From positions 62,001-126,000 of the forward strand of contig NW_015961958.1 of assembly GCF_000497045.1 (NCBI RefSeq): DNA of 64,000 bases. The letters are read 5' to 3'. The notes below the pieces were generated by a model that made no database searches, was not told the origin of the DNA, and was given only the letters and a program-made list of their open reading frames with translations. A program made the position numbers and the translations under genes. Shown piece after piece: positions 11,107-19,623 of the stretch; position 1 is the first letter of the stretch; the number at the start of each line of letters is the position of its first letter. Origin of the DNA: Kalmanozyma brasiliensis GHG001 (Eukaryota; Basidiomycota; Ustilaginomycetes; Ustilaginales).

Positions 11107-11783
11107 GGTTTCGCACCTTTCATCGGTGGGATGAGCGAGCTCATGTAACGGCCCGAGCCTCAGCCCACGAATGCGATTGCCACTTCAGTCCCTTCAATGA
11201 CGCCTTGTGGGCAGGTACTGAGACTGAATTGGCGCAAGAGCGAGCTCTGTCCGAAACCACCTTGGGTGGTGCAAATGAAGAACGATATCATGATCGGTGT
11301 GGTGTTACGGGCAAGGTTGCGAAAAAGAGTGGCGCGTCTTCATCTTTAGCAGATACGGGAACATCGGCGACGCTGGCCAATTTGGCAACTTTGTGGGCTT
11401 GTTGCTTATCGACATAGTGCAGACCCGCTCAGGTCGCCACCCACTCAATGAGTACAGCGATAGAGGGACGTTGTCGATTGGTAGTCAGCGGGATCGAGTG
11501 CTCCGAGTCAAGTAGGGAATAGACAACGAAGCCGAGACCACGACCACAGACAAACGCTGAAAGGAGTCGGCGGAACTGTCGCAGGTACAAAGACGTGGTC
11601 CTCCGGGCACTCCTTCCGTCTTGCCCGCCATACCTTTCCCAGTTCAGCATCGTCAAGTGGTCCGCTCAACTTCTCGGTCTATCCCCTGTCCGTACTCCGT
11701 TATATACTCTCGTTTACTCACTCTCATTTACTCCCGGCTTCCGGCAAGCCTTCCCGACAAAGCCAGGCGCTTTGACTTGCACG
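11107..11783. other. Intergenic region upstream of SP3
   Basis: The 677 bases between SP2 and SP3 hold no credible gene. A TATA-like sequence lies at its right end (see the entry at 11701). Confidence 0.5.
11701..11706 (+). promoter_or_regulatory. TATA-like box of SP3
   Basis: TATATA lies about 78 bases upstream of the SP3 ATG, a plausible spacing for a short leader. The frame preceding the ATG is open, but it runs through this element, which argues for starting SP3 at 11784. Confidence 0.5.
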
Positions 11784-12557
11784 ATGCTTTTGATGTGGCT
11801 TCGCATACTGGCCGTCCTGGGGTCGGTCTCGCTGGTGGCTGCTGCTCCTGTATCGCCGACCAGTCCTGCTCAGGAGCTGACAGGTGAGGTAGCGGGACAA
11901 GGAGTCAACCCTCCCGTTGCAGACAGAGCGCTGGTTGCCAAAATCCCGAGGCTGCAAGAACTACCGGTGCCGCCGCCTCGCATTCGGCTCAAGGTAGGAA
12001 CGCGCTCGAGCGTGCAGCACGTTGTTCCTGCGTCCAGTCTCCGGTCAGACACGTGGCTAGACCGGATGCGTGGCTGGGGCAAGCCAACGGTGTCGACCAA
12101 CAAGGGCATGTCGGACCTCCTGCGCTATCGCGCGCAGAACTTCCTCGACGTTCAAGGCGTCCGCGACATGACGACGGGTCTGCCGCGCGTCGACGACCGC
12201 GAGATCGTCCGCCTCAAGGGAGGCATCTACGACGACGCGGCCATCTCGGCCATGATCAAGCGGCGCAAGCAATTTTATGTCGAGAACGGGCAAGGCAAGA
12301 TCTGGTCGTTTAGACCCGCTGACGTGGACGGCAATCGCTTCACTTGGACGGACAACCTCGGTGCAGCTAGGCGAGAGGGCGTGCTGAAGGCGCTCAAGAC
12401 GAGCCCGGGAGAGGTGGCAGGTACGGCTGGACAGGTGGCCCGCACCGCCACTAGCGCCGCTCGATCGAATGGCTCCTGGATATCTCGTCTCGCCGAGGGG
12501 TCGAGGGGCTTTTGGGGTAGACTCTTGTCGCCCGTGAAGTACGTCCGCGGCGCCTAG
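11784..12557 (+). CDS. Predicted secreted protein SP3 (effector candidate)
   Basis: This 257-residue protein starts at the ATG at 11784 (MLLMWLRILAVLGSVSLVAA), a signal peptide with cleavage near AAAPVS. Longer in-frame readings begin only at GTG and cross a TATA-like box. The mature chain has no cysteine. It contains a GIYDDAAISAM block, QFYVENGQGKIWSFR, and a C-terminal basic tail with W-I-S-R-L-A-EG-..-G-..-GR. SP4 has recognisably similar elements in the same order (LYDG, PILEAM, FFVI..GKVTFIR, and a W..I.EG..G..GK tail), so the two may be distant paralogues. No known domain. Secretion is well supported; function is not. Confidence 0.72.
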   Translation: MLLMWLRILAVLGSVSLVAAAPVSPTSPAQELTGEVAGQGVNPPVADRALVAKIPRLQELPVPPPRIRLKVGTRSSVQHVVPASSLRSDTWLDRMRGWGKPTVSTNKGMSDLLRYRAQNFLDVQGVRDMTTGLPRVDDREIVRLKGGIYDDAAISAMIKRRKQFYVENGQGKIWSFRPADVDGNRFTWTDNLGAARREGVLKALKTSPGEVAGTAGQVARTATSAARSNGSWISRLAEGSRGFWGRLLSPVKYVRGA

Positions 12558-12791
12558 GCTGGTTGAGCCGAGCGCAAATACATCGGTGTTTTTCTGCAGA
12601 GCGCTGGCGCTCATTTGTTTCCACACTCCCTATTCGGCTCAATTCGCTTTCATTTCTGATTGTACATATGAACGATTCATTACTTGGTGTGTCTGAAAGA
12701 TACGGGGTCTGTGCCCTGGCATGTTGTCGAGTACTAGTTCCGTGCGTCAGGGCGTCTCGACGACAGAAGTTTTGACATCTGCATGTGGATG

Positions 12792-13898
12792 TCATGACGA
12801 AGATGAGGGCGATGTGACGACAGAAGTGGCTGGCATTGGCTTGGATGTCCAAAAATCACTGCATATCGTAGACGTGCTGGTACATCTCTCTGGCTTGCTG
12901 CCGCGAAACGGTGGAGGTGCATCGTCACCTTGGATTGTCGAGGCCTCCGTTAGGATGAAGAGCTCTCCGTTAAAGACAGGATCAAAGCCGCTGACTTCGT
13001 AAAAGCTTGCATAGACAGCACAGGCCTTTCCAAGTGTGCCGGCATTCTCGAAAAGATAGGTTTTGAGGTCGTCTACCAGTCTTTCCTTGTCGGGATCAGC
13101 CAGCATGCCATCGAGCGCCCAAAAGCGAGGCAGAAATGGGAAGCCTTTGGAGACGAAATCCAGGGTGAACGAGTAGAATTGGATCATGGGATCAACCGGA
13201 CTTAGTAGGCCGAAAGTTGCCTCAAGCGTCACGACGTTTGGGCAGTACACGCAGATTGTAGAGCCGTGGAATGAGATTCCGGGCTGGGTCTCACTTCGAA
13301 GCAAGCCCTTCTCGTCCATCCTGCGGTACAGGGTTGAGATGAAAAGTTCCTTCTGGTACTGGTTGAGGCTGTAATGTTTGCCGTCGTGGCTACTCGCCTT
13401 CAGCATGTGGATCATCTTATGAGAAGAATAGTCCCTGGCGTCCCAGATGTAATTGTGGCTCGTTATGGTCCCTTTTTCAAGGATCACCCACCAGAAGTCG
13501 TCAACTTTGTACGCGGGGGCTGCTAGCGGCGGTGCAGCCACAATCGGCAGCATGGCTTTACCCTCGTGCGCTTCGACTGTTTCTTCTACGACAGTGTCTG
13601 GCGTAGTCTGGATCATAGGAACGCCCCCATCCTGCCTGGCATTGCCTATCTTCATCTTCGTGTTCAAAGAAGCAAATGAGGCCTATTCGCTTCGGGTCTT
13701 GATTGACGAATCTTTTCGAGGACATGCAGTTTCGATCAGCGAAGGGTTCGTGGATCGGAGCTATCGTCGGCGACTCACGTTGCGCTTGCGGCATAGGCTT
13801 TCGTTGACGGTGGATCTGAATGAAGTCTTGACTGATGTTGCGTTTTTGCCTTCATGCGAGGAAACAGCAGGACTAGAAACGAAGTGTGATTCGACCAT
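12792..13898 (-). CDS. Orphan protein inside the secreted-protein island, two exons inferred
   Basis: The core frame ends at TGA 12792-12794 and is open up to an in-frame TAG just beyond 13682. That TAG forms the end of a 3' splice site (AATAG). Joining exon 1, 13898-13779 (ATG at 13898), to exon 2, 13682-12792, removes a 96-nt GTGAGT...TAG intron in phase 0 and gives 336 residues. The start is MVESHFVSSPAVSSHEG, with no signal peptide. If the intron is not used, the first ATG is at 13655. The central part has the composition of a folded domain (DDFWWVILEKG, YIWDARDYSSHKM, FYSFTLDFV, ACAVYASFYEVSG) but I do not recognise a family. The last 50 residues are low complexity. It runs opposite to SP2-SP5 and looks intracellular. 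The gene is likely real; the intron and function are inferred. Confidence 0.55.
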
Positions 13899-14752
13899 CA
13901 GTGTGGGTCAAGCCTTGTGGGCCCACTGCGCAGAATTTTGACGCTTCAAGTGGGCGCATTCGGAGCGCTGCGCTTCGCTTCACTGTTGCACTACACTTGA
14001 ATTGAGAAGCCAGCACGTTCTCCTCTGGGCTTTCAAAAACGGTCGGTGGCGACGGAATGAAGCTGAGTCGTACAATTTGACCCACCAGAAAGCGTGGCTT
14101 CTTGTTGCGCAGCCTCAATGAGCACTGGGCGCAGCAGCGGTGCCGCGGCAACCGCCCATTTGGTCGTTGAGTCGCTTCGCAGCCGCCTTCATGAAGTTCA
14201 GCTGCGTTCAAAGTCAGCTCACATGTGCTCGAACAGCGTTTTCGTCATCCTGCGGCACGGTTCAGGCGATCATCACGACTCTTCGTCCGACCATCGATGA
14301 ATCAAAGCCGTGCCATGCCACCCTCGCAAATTCGCCCTACTTGACAGCTCGGGGTTTTCCAGCTCCGCACCGTTTCGTACCGCGCGCTCCGGGTTCGCCT
14401 CTGAGGCTGCATCGAACACTCAACGTCTGAGAAGCCGGACAGACCAAGCATCTGAGCCGAACCGCCGGGGTCTGAAGAGACCGAGAAGGGACAGAAAGCT
14501 GCGCCGAGCTCATCTCCTTCATGTGGGTCGTTGCTGCGGTCTGACCAGAAGTAGGTGACCGTTGTCTTCGATTAGAGCGTTTCATCGTCCGATTGATAGG
14601 TACACCCCACCTTGTGCCCGGCCTCTCGACGAAAGAGAGCCGAGCTCGAGCTCGGTCGAGCTATCACTTGGGCTACTTAAAGGCCTTTTCGTCCGAACGA
14701 ACGGCATTATGTCTCCTTCCATGCAAGACAATCACCAGCGACAATCAACAAC
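13899..14752. other. Intergenic region between the orphan gene and SP4
   Basis: The 854 bases contain only short overlapping frames without recognisable domains. The right end carries the probable SP4 promoter, with a 16-bp palindrome at 14640 and an AT-rich CTTAAAGG at 14675. Confidence 0.5.
14640..14655. repeat. Perfect 16-bp palindrome upstream of SP4
   Basis: CCGAGCTCGAGCTCGG reads identically on both strands and lies about 97 bases before the SP4 ATG. It could be a binding site for a dimeric regulator, but a chance origin in GC-rich DNA cannot be excluded. Confidence 0.6.
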
Positions 14753-15394
14753 ATGCTTCTCACCTCCTTCGCCATCCTCCCGTTGGCGCTGCTGGTGCTC
14801 TCTGGTCACGCCCACCCCTTGCAGCCCGCCTTATCGCTGCCAACAGTGCAAGAGAAAGCGCCGCTCGCAGATGCCAAGTTCATCCCGTTCAATCCATCCA
14901 TCGAAACAATCCATCCGCTACTCCAACCCTCGCCCTCTTCCTCACCCTCACGCAGCTCCAGTCGATGGTCGCGACTGTTCCAACGCAAGAAACCTCAGCC
15001 GGCAGAACCGGTGAGCATCCCCCTCTTCCGCGTCTCCCCCTTGTACGATGGCGTTTCGCTCCCCGGTACCCGGATGGACACCCCCATCCTGGAGGCAATG
15101 AAGCAACGCGGCGCCCCATTCTTCGTCATCCACCCACGGGGCAAGGTGACCTTCATCCGGTCCAACGGAGGGACGATCCGACTGCGAAAAGGCGCTGAGA
15201 GCGAGGTGGTGCTTGGTGCCCTGAAACGGTCCCAGTCCAGCGGGGAGGGGCGGATGCTGACGCTGCCGAGTGAGGTGGTGACTGCAGCGCAGAGGAGAGG
15301 GTGGTGGGATGGGATTGTTGAGGGTGGTGGCGGTGTGTTGGGTAAGGTCAGGAGCGGGATTCGGGCGGGCTGGGGGAGGGTGAGGGTGCCGTGA
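14753..15394 (+). CDS. Predicted secreted protein SP4 (effector candidate)
   Basis: This 213-residue single-exon protein has a clear signal peptide (MLLTSFAILPLALLVLSGHA, cleavage near HAHP). A Ser/Pro-rich linker (about residues 62-80) is followed by the basic segment SRLFQRKKPQ, a possible Kex2-like or nuclear-targeting site. A compact region then contains PLYDG, PILEAMKQRG, FFVIHPRGKVTFIR and a Gly-rich basic tail. No cysteine is present. The order of the last elements parallels SP3. No known domain was seen. It lies in tandem with SP3 and SP5 and has a 16-bp palindrome in its upstream region. Confidence 0.72.
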   Translation: MLLTSFAILPLALLVLSGHAHPLQPALSLPTVQEKAPLADAKFIPFNPSIETIHPLLQPSPSSSPSRSSSRWSRLFQRKKPQPAEPVSIPLFRVSPLYDGVSLPGTRMDTPILEAMKQRGAPFFVIHPRGKVTFIRSNGGTIRLRKGAESEVVLGALKRSQSSGEGRMLTLPSEVVTAAQRRGWWDGIVEGGGGVLGKVRSGIRAGWGRVRVP

Positions 15395-15916
15395 GGATGG
15401 GCTGGCCCCATCGTCTCTTTGCTTCCACGAGTGTCGTCATTCTGTCGCAAGTACAACATGACCGTCAAAGTGTGTTGCTCGCAAAGTCTGTGCAACGAGA
15501 CGGTTGCGTCACTACCAGGTGTTTGGACAACGCACTGATGGCGCATGAGTTGCAACCCCTTGTATCGCCTGACCCTCGCCAATGTGTGTCGTCGCGTGTC
15601 AACCCGATGACGTGCTCGCAGAGGTTGTCGCCAGCAGTCGTCCTCTCGTTCATCTCGGCGCCGAGTTTGACCGATATCATCCCATGTCTGTGACGCATCT
15701 CATCGAGGTAGCTGTTCCCGTGACCGAAGGTGTTCCTGTCGTCGATAGGCATAGAGCTGGTCTTCTGACGACGGGCTACCCCGTTTCATCTGAGCATAAT
15801 ACCCCTCGTTGGTTCGGCCCGCAGGGAGAGAAGTCGACTGCGCATAAAAGGCCCGGCCACTGCGCCTCACATATCACCCATCCTGTCAAGCCACGCTTCT
15901 GCAAAGTCAAACCAAG
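15395..15916. other. Intergenic region between SP4 and SP5
   Basis: The 522 bases hold no credible gene. The SP5 promoter candidate is at the right end (TATA-like element at 15843). Confidence 0.5.
15843..15850 (+). promoter_or_regulatory. TATA-like box of SP5
   Basis: CATAAAAG lies about 66 bases before the SP5 ATG, similar to the TATA-to-ATG spacing of SP3 and SP6. Confidence 0.45.
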
Positions 15917-16351
15917 ATGCTTTGGTTCAGCCACAAGAGTCGCTGGTCGACACCACTGCTTCTCCTTCTACTCCTCAGCGTCATCGCACTCGGCGCGCAG
16001 GCTCAACTCCAACCCCTTCGCCGAGGACAACCCGCAAGCACGATCAGGAGCCGTTCGTCAACCTCGACGCACCTCCACCGACGCTGGGAGGACGATAGTG
16101 ACTGGCCCGAATTTCAGCGTCTCAAGCAATCCGCAGGCAGAAAGACGGAAGGAAGGTGGAGCAAGTTGTGGACCGTCATTCGGGGCAAGTCTTCGAAGAC
16201 GAACAAAGCGACTGGCCAGGCGGCCCGAACGGGGCAGACGCTCAACGAAGGAGCTCACGAGGCCGTTGCTGCCAGCAGCAACGAAGTTGGAGGAAAGCAG
16301 GTCGCCTCGGCACTGGAGACCAGTTTGGAGGATGTTCGCTTTCGTCGTTGA
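15917..16351 (+). CDS. Predicted secreted protein SP5, small basic (effector candidate)
   Basis: This 144-residue frame has a strong signal peptide (MLWFSHKSRWSTPLLLLLLL, cleavage near the Ala-Gln-Ala at 27-29). The mature part is short and rich in Arg, Lys, Ser and Gln, lacks cysteine, and has a dibasic site (HLHRRWEDD) that could be cut by Kex2. No domain was recognised and similarity to the other secreted proteins is not obvious beyond composition. It is the last member of the island, convergent with ARP6 with only 84 bases between stop codons. Confidence 0.65.
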   Translation: MLWFSHKSRWSTPLLLLLLLSVIALGAQAQLQPLRRGQPASTIRSRSSTSTHLHRRWEDDSDWPEFQRLKQSAGRKTEGRWSKLWTVIRGKSSKTNKATGQAARTGQTLNEGAHEAVAASSNEVGGKQVASALETSLEDVRFRR

Positions 16352-16435
16352 GTCACTTGCGCTTGGGATCGATAGTAGAGATGTACCAAGTTCGCTCCAA
16401 ACCCTGTCATCGTCCCAAAAGCGTAGCAATTGCAG

Positions 16436-18319
16436 CTATCCTTCAAAGGAAGGGTAGAACACGGCATTGGCAGCTCGAACAATGTCCGCCTCGCTTCCTG
16501 ATCCGGCGTTCATCCACTGTGCATACGTCAACCACCTCCCGCCCACCTCTTCCTCCGCCTCTTCCACCGTCACACTTGCTCGGCTCTTCCTCCCCCTCTT
16601 CTTGCCCGCTTTCACATCCTCACCCCTCGAGCTCTCCCGTCTCACCGCCTCCTTCGCAGCCACCTCGCACGCCACCCCCACTCCCGACCGCACCGCCGTG
16701 AGACTCGCATCGCCCTCGTCGGTCCAGATCTTCACCCCCACATCCTCGGGCGCCAAACTGCGCAGCTCGTGCTCCAATCGCCGCTTGAGACCTACACAAT
16801 TGGCGAGACCGCCGGTGAGGATGATGTTGGACCACATCATGTCGGCGGCGGCGCGGGCGTGCGGAAGCCCAGAGTGGGCGAAGGAGGCGATGGCGTCCCG
16901 GACGAGCAGCGGTAGAGGCTGTTGATCGAGCGATAGGGCCGTTGGGTTGAACAGGTTTTCCATGATCGAGAAGCGTTCTGTGGCGAGCTTGAGGGTTTGG
17001 GTTTCCTCGTCTTCGTCTGAGGGGGGCAGACGACGAGAGGTGGTAGGGGAGGAGGTGGCGATGAAGGCCGAGTCCCAGTCGACCGATCGCTTGCGTCGCT
17101 CGTCACCATCGAAGCGTGGCGGATTCGGACCGTCAAGAATGTATCCATACCTGGCACGATCCCTCTCCTCCCCACCTTTATCGCCACCTCCATAGTCCGG
17201 CAGACTCCACGTCACCCCGATCCCACCTCTCCCCTCTCGCTCCAGCGCTAGGAGGTCTTCATAGCTCCACTCCGCCGCCTTTCTCTGCCCTAACCCGGCC
17301 GAAGATCGTCGGCCCACGCTGGCAGCGACAAAGCTCACCCGCGCGAAAATGTGGGACGTCAACCAGCTCTCGTCCATCATGTCGAGCTGACCGAATGATA
17401 GAGTCTCCTTGAGGAGGTTGATGAGCATCTTGCCGCCGAGGTCGAGGCGGCGTATCGAGGGTAGGTGCGGTTGGCCGTGGAGGATGGGGATGGCGTGGCA
17501 GTACGAGTAGCCGAGGTCGAGGACTAGAAGCGATTGGGGGAGTGGCGGGGGGAGTATGCGAGGGATTGTCGCGGTCGTGCTGGTGGTTGTTGTTGCGGTT
17601 CGAGGTGCGCGTGCTGGTCGCTTTGATGTGGACGGCTCATTGTGCTCCATCGCAGCGTCTTGTTCGTTATGCGTGTCGTCCTCTGACACCGACGGTTGTG
17701 GGGTGCGAAAGACATCGGTCCCCAATCCAACCAGCCCTGCCGCACTCGTCCTCCACACAGCATGCGCCCCATACTGTTCGTACAGCAGCAGATCCATCGC
17801 ATACTGCACCGGTTCGACATTGCAATACGTCTCGGTCAGGATCACCGCTTTGCCCTGCAGCAACTTGCCCTTCTTGCCCGTCGCCCCGGGCAGCTTTGCT
17901 AGGTGGTTGGCGAAGACGTGGTCCCAGATCTGCTTCTGCGCTGCCCAGTCGACGATGACGCCGCTCTGGTGGGGTAGGCGGAGGTGGAGGGCGGCATAGT
18001 CGTCGAGCAGCGTGTGGATGTGGGAGGAGACGAAGAGGGAGGTCTTGCCTCCTGGAGGAGGAGCGGTGGGCGAGGTGGATGAAGGAATAGTGTGCGGCGA
18101 GCGGGTGCGCGCTATGGCGTTCGGAAAGACATCGATGGGTATCGTAGAGGCGAGCACGGTCGGATCGATAGTCGAAGAGAGCAGGTCGGAGGGGAAAGGG
18201 TAGGGGATGGAGGCGATGCGGATGTTGTGCGCTCCATTGTCGATGACGATGATGTGGTCGACGCCGTCGAGCGGGTCTGAAGTGTCGTGCGCGAATGCAT
18301 CAGCTGTGGATGTCGGCAT
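16436..18319 (-). CDS. ARP6: Actin-related protein Arp6, SWR1 chromatin-remodelling subunit
   Basis: Arp6 is part of the SWR1 complex that loads histone H2A.Z in the nucleus. From the ATG at 18319 the protein has 627 residues. An in-frame extension to 18673 was rejected because it precedes the conserved N-terminus. The actin-fold start IIVIDNGAHNIRIAS lies near 23-37. The segments VILTETYCNVEPVQ, LLVLDLGYSYCHAIP, LGGKMLINLLKETLSFGQLDMMDE and IILTGG match Arp6 order. Yeast Arp6 is about 440 residues; the excess here comes from hydrophilic insertions (Thr/Ala/Pro-rich between about 285 and 330, and Gly/Arg-rich near 410-490). It is convergent with SP5 and divergent from COX19. Confidence 0.85.
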   Translation of the reverse strand: MPTSTADAFAHDTSDPLDGVDHIIVIDNGAHNIRIASIPYPFPSDLLSSTIDPTVLASTIPIDVFPNAIARTRSPHTIPSSTSPTAPPPGGKTSLFVSSHIHTLLDDYAALHLRLPHQSGVIVDWAAQKQIWDHVFANHLAKLPGATGKKGKLLQGKAVILTETYCNVEPVQYAMDLLLYEQYGAHAVWRTSAAGLVGLGTDVFRTPQPSVSEDDTHNEQDAAMEHNEPSTSKRPARAPRTATTTTSTTATIPRILPPPLPQSLLVLDLGYSYCHAIPILHGQPHLPSIRRLDLGGKMLINLLKETLSFGQLDMMDESWLTSHIFARVSFVAASVGRRSSAGLGQRKAAEWSYEDLLALEREGRGGIGVTWSLPDYGGGDKGGEERDRARYGYILDGPNPPRFDGDERRKRSVDWDSAFIATSSPTTSRRLPPSDEDEETQTLKLATERFSIMENLFNPTALSLDQQPLPLLVRDAIASFAHSGLPHARAAADMMWSNIILTGGLANCVGLKRRLEHELRSLAPEDVGVKIWTDEGDASLTAVRSGVGVACEVAAKEAVRRESSRGEDVKAGKKRGRKSRASVTVEEAEEEVGGRWLTYAQWMNAGSGSEADIVRAANAVFYPSFEG

Positions 18320-18805
18320 CGTGCTCGGTGGTCGTCGCCTGCTCGACCGACCTTGTTGTGGTGTGATGGGGATGGTCAAGAAGAAGCAACGATAGCAACG
18401 ACTTTCTGTTTCGAAAGCTTCTTGGACCCTTAACCTAGATTTTGGCCAACCTATTCCACGACGAGATTGCCGATCAAACACAGCTCGAAAAAAACCTCGC
18501 CTGCCTGCTGAGCTGAGCGTCGATTGCGACCCTGAATCCTCCACCTTGGCACCCCTCGGCGACTTCTTCGCGAAGACGACAAAGCAGCTGCTTCTCGGTA
18601 GGCGACAACGTTCCACACCGGAAACGAGGCCAATCTTCCCGGACCCCGGTGCTGTGTCCATTGACTTACTCAAGCTTGACCGAACAGCTGTACCGCTTCG
18701 TCACTGGACCCTTGCTTCCTCTCCGGTGGTAGCTTCCCGTCGAGTCGAGCCGTCGCGGTGCCCTCATCACCACCACCAACCACACCGACACTATCACGTA
18801 GCAAC
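18320..18805. promoter_or_regulatory. Divergent ARP6/COX19 intergenic region
   Basis: The 486 bases separate two divergent housekeeping starts. No distinct promoter element was recognised. Confidence 0.45.
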
Positions 18806-19389
18806 ATGTCGTTCGGTCGTCCCCCCACATTCTCCGACTTCAAAGTGTCGCCTCCAGAGCGGGGATCTTTCCCGCTGGACCACGAAGGTAAGACTCCCAA
18901 CACCACGACCTGACCTCCGATCTTCACTAACCCTTTCCCTCCGTTATCGCAGGCGAATGCAAATCGGTCATGCAAGAATACATGAACTGCATCAAGTACA
19001 ACGGCAACGACAATGGCAAGTGTCGTCATCTTTCGCGCGCCTATCTGCAGTGTCGGATGGACAAAGGGTTGATGGAGCAGGACGACATGGGCAACTTGGG
19101 CTTTGGCGATATCGAGCCGCCGACCACGGGGACGGGCAATGCCGCTGCGGACCGGGCCAAGAGCCAAGGCAGAAGCGCGCATAGCGGTGGCACGCCAAGC
19201 TATGCTGGTGATACTCATGGCGCTGATGGGTACACGACTAGTGCCAAGGCAGGCAGCGGCAGTCCGGCCGACGAGAGGAATCGAGGTGCGGGCGCAGGAG
19301 AGTTCAATGCCAAGGGAGCGGCGAGTAAGCAGGCGGGAAGCTATGCCGGCGACAGCTCGGGTCGCGGAGGTGCCGGTCGACTCGTATAG
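18806..19389 (+). CDS. COX19: Cytochrome c oxidase assembly protein Cox19, one intron
   Basis: Cox19 is a twin CX9C protein of the mitochondrial intermembrane space needed for copper delivery to cytochrome c oxidase. Exons are 18806-18887 and 18953-19389. The 65-nt intron has GTAAGA at the donor, CTAAC before the acceptor and CAG at its end. The spliced product has 172 residues. The start MSFGRPPTFSDFKVSPPERG and the block PPERGSFPLDHEGEC are typical of the family. Both CX9C pairs are visible (EC-9 residues-NC and KC-9 residues-QC), followed by RMDKGLMEQDDMGNLGF. The protein is longer than usual (yeast about 98) because of a roughly 85-residue Gly/Ser/Ala-rich tail of unknown role. Confidence 0.92.
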
Positions 19390-19623
19390 TCGCATTCACG
19401 CACGAATGCATGCCTGGTCTGTCGATGCAGCGTGCCTATGTGTGATGATTACCGTCTGCTGAGAGTCCGGGACGCAATACGTTGAGGAACGACATGCAAA
19501 AACAGCTCAGATTCATTCCCAATCACGCACACACTCCTCGCCTTCTTCTGATCTACAATGACTTGATTCTATCTACGCATCCAACCGTTCTATGAAAAGG
19601 CATATCGTACATTCGAGAGCTGG

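Noticed and set aside
11595..11783. An upstream extension of SP3
   Set aside because: It begins at GTG and runs through a TATA-like box; the first ATG at 11784 starts a signal peptide.
13558..13794. A 78-codon frame overlapping the orphan gene in another phase
   Set aside because: It crosses the inferred intron and shows none of the folded-domain character of the main frame.
18320..18673. An in-frame 118-residue N-terminal extension of ARP6
   Set aside because: It precedes the ATG just before the conserved actin-fold start and lies in the divergent promoter shared with COX19.
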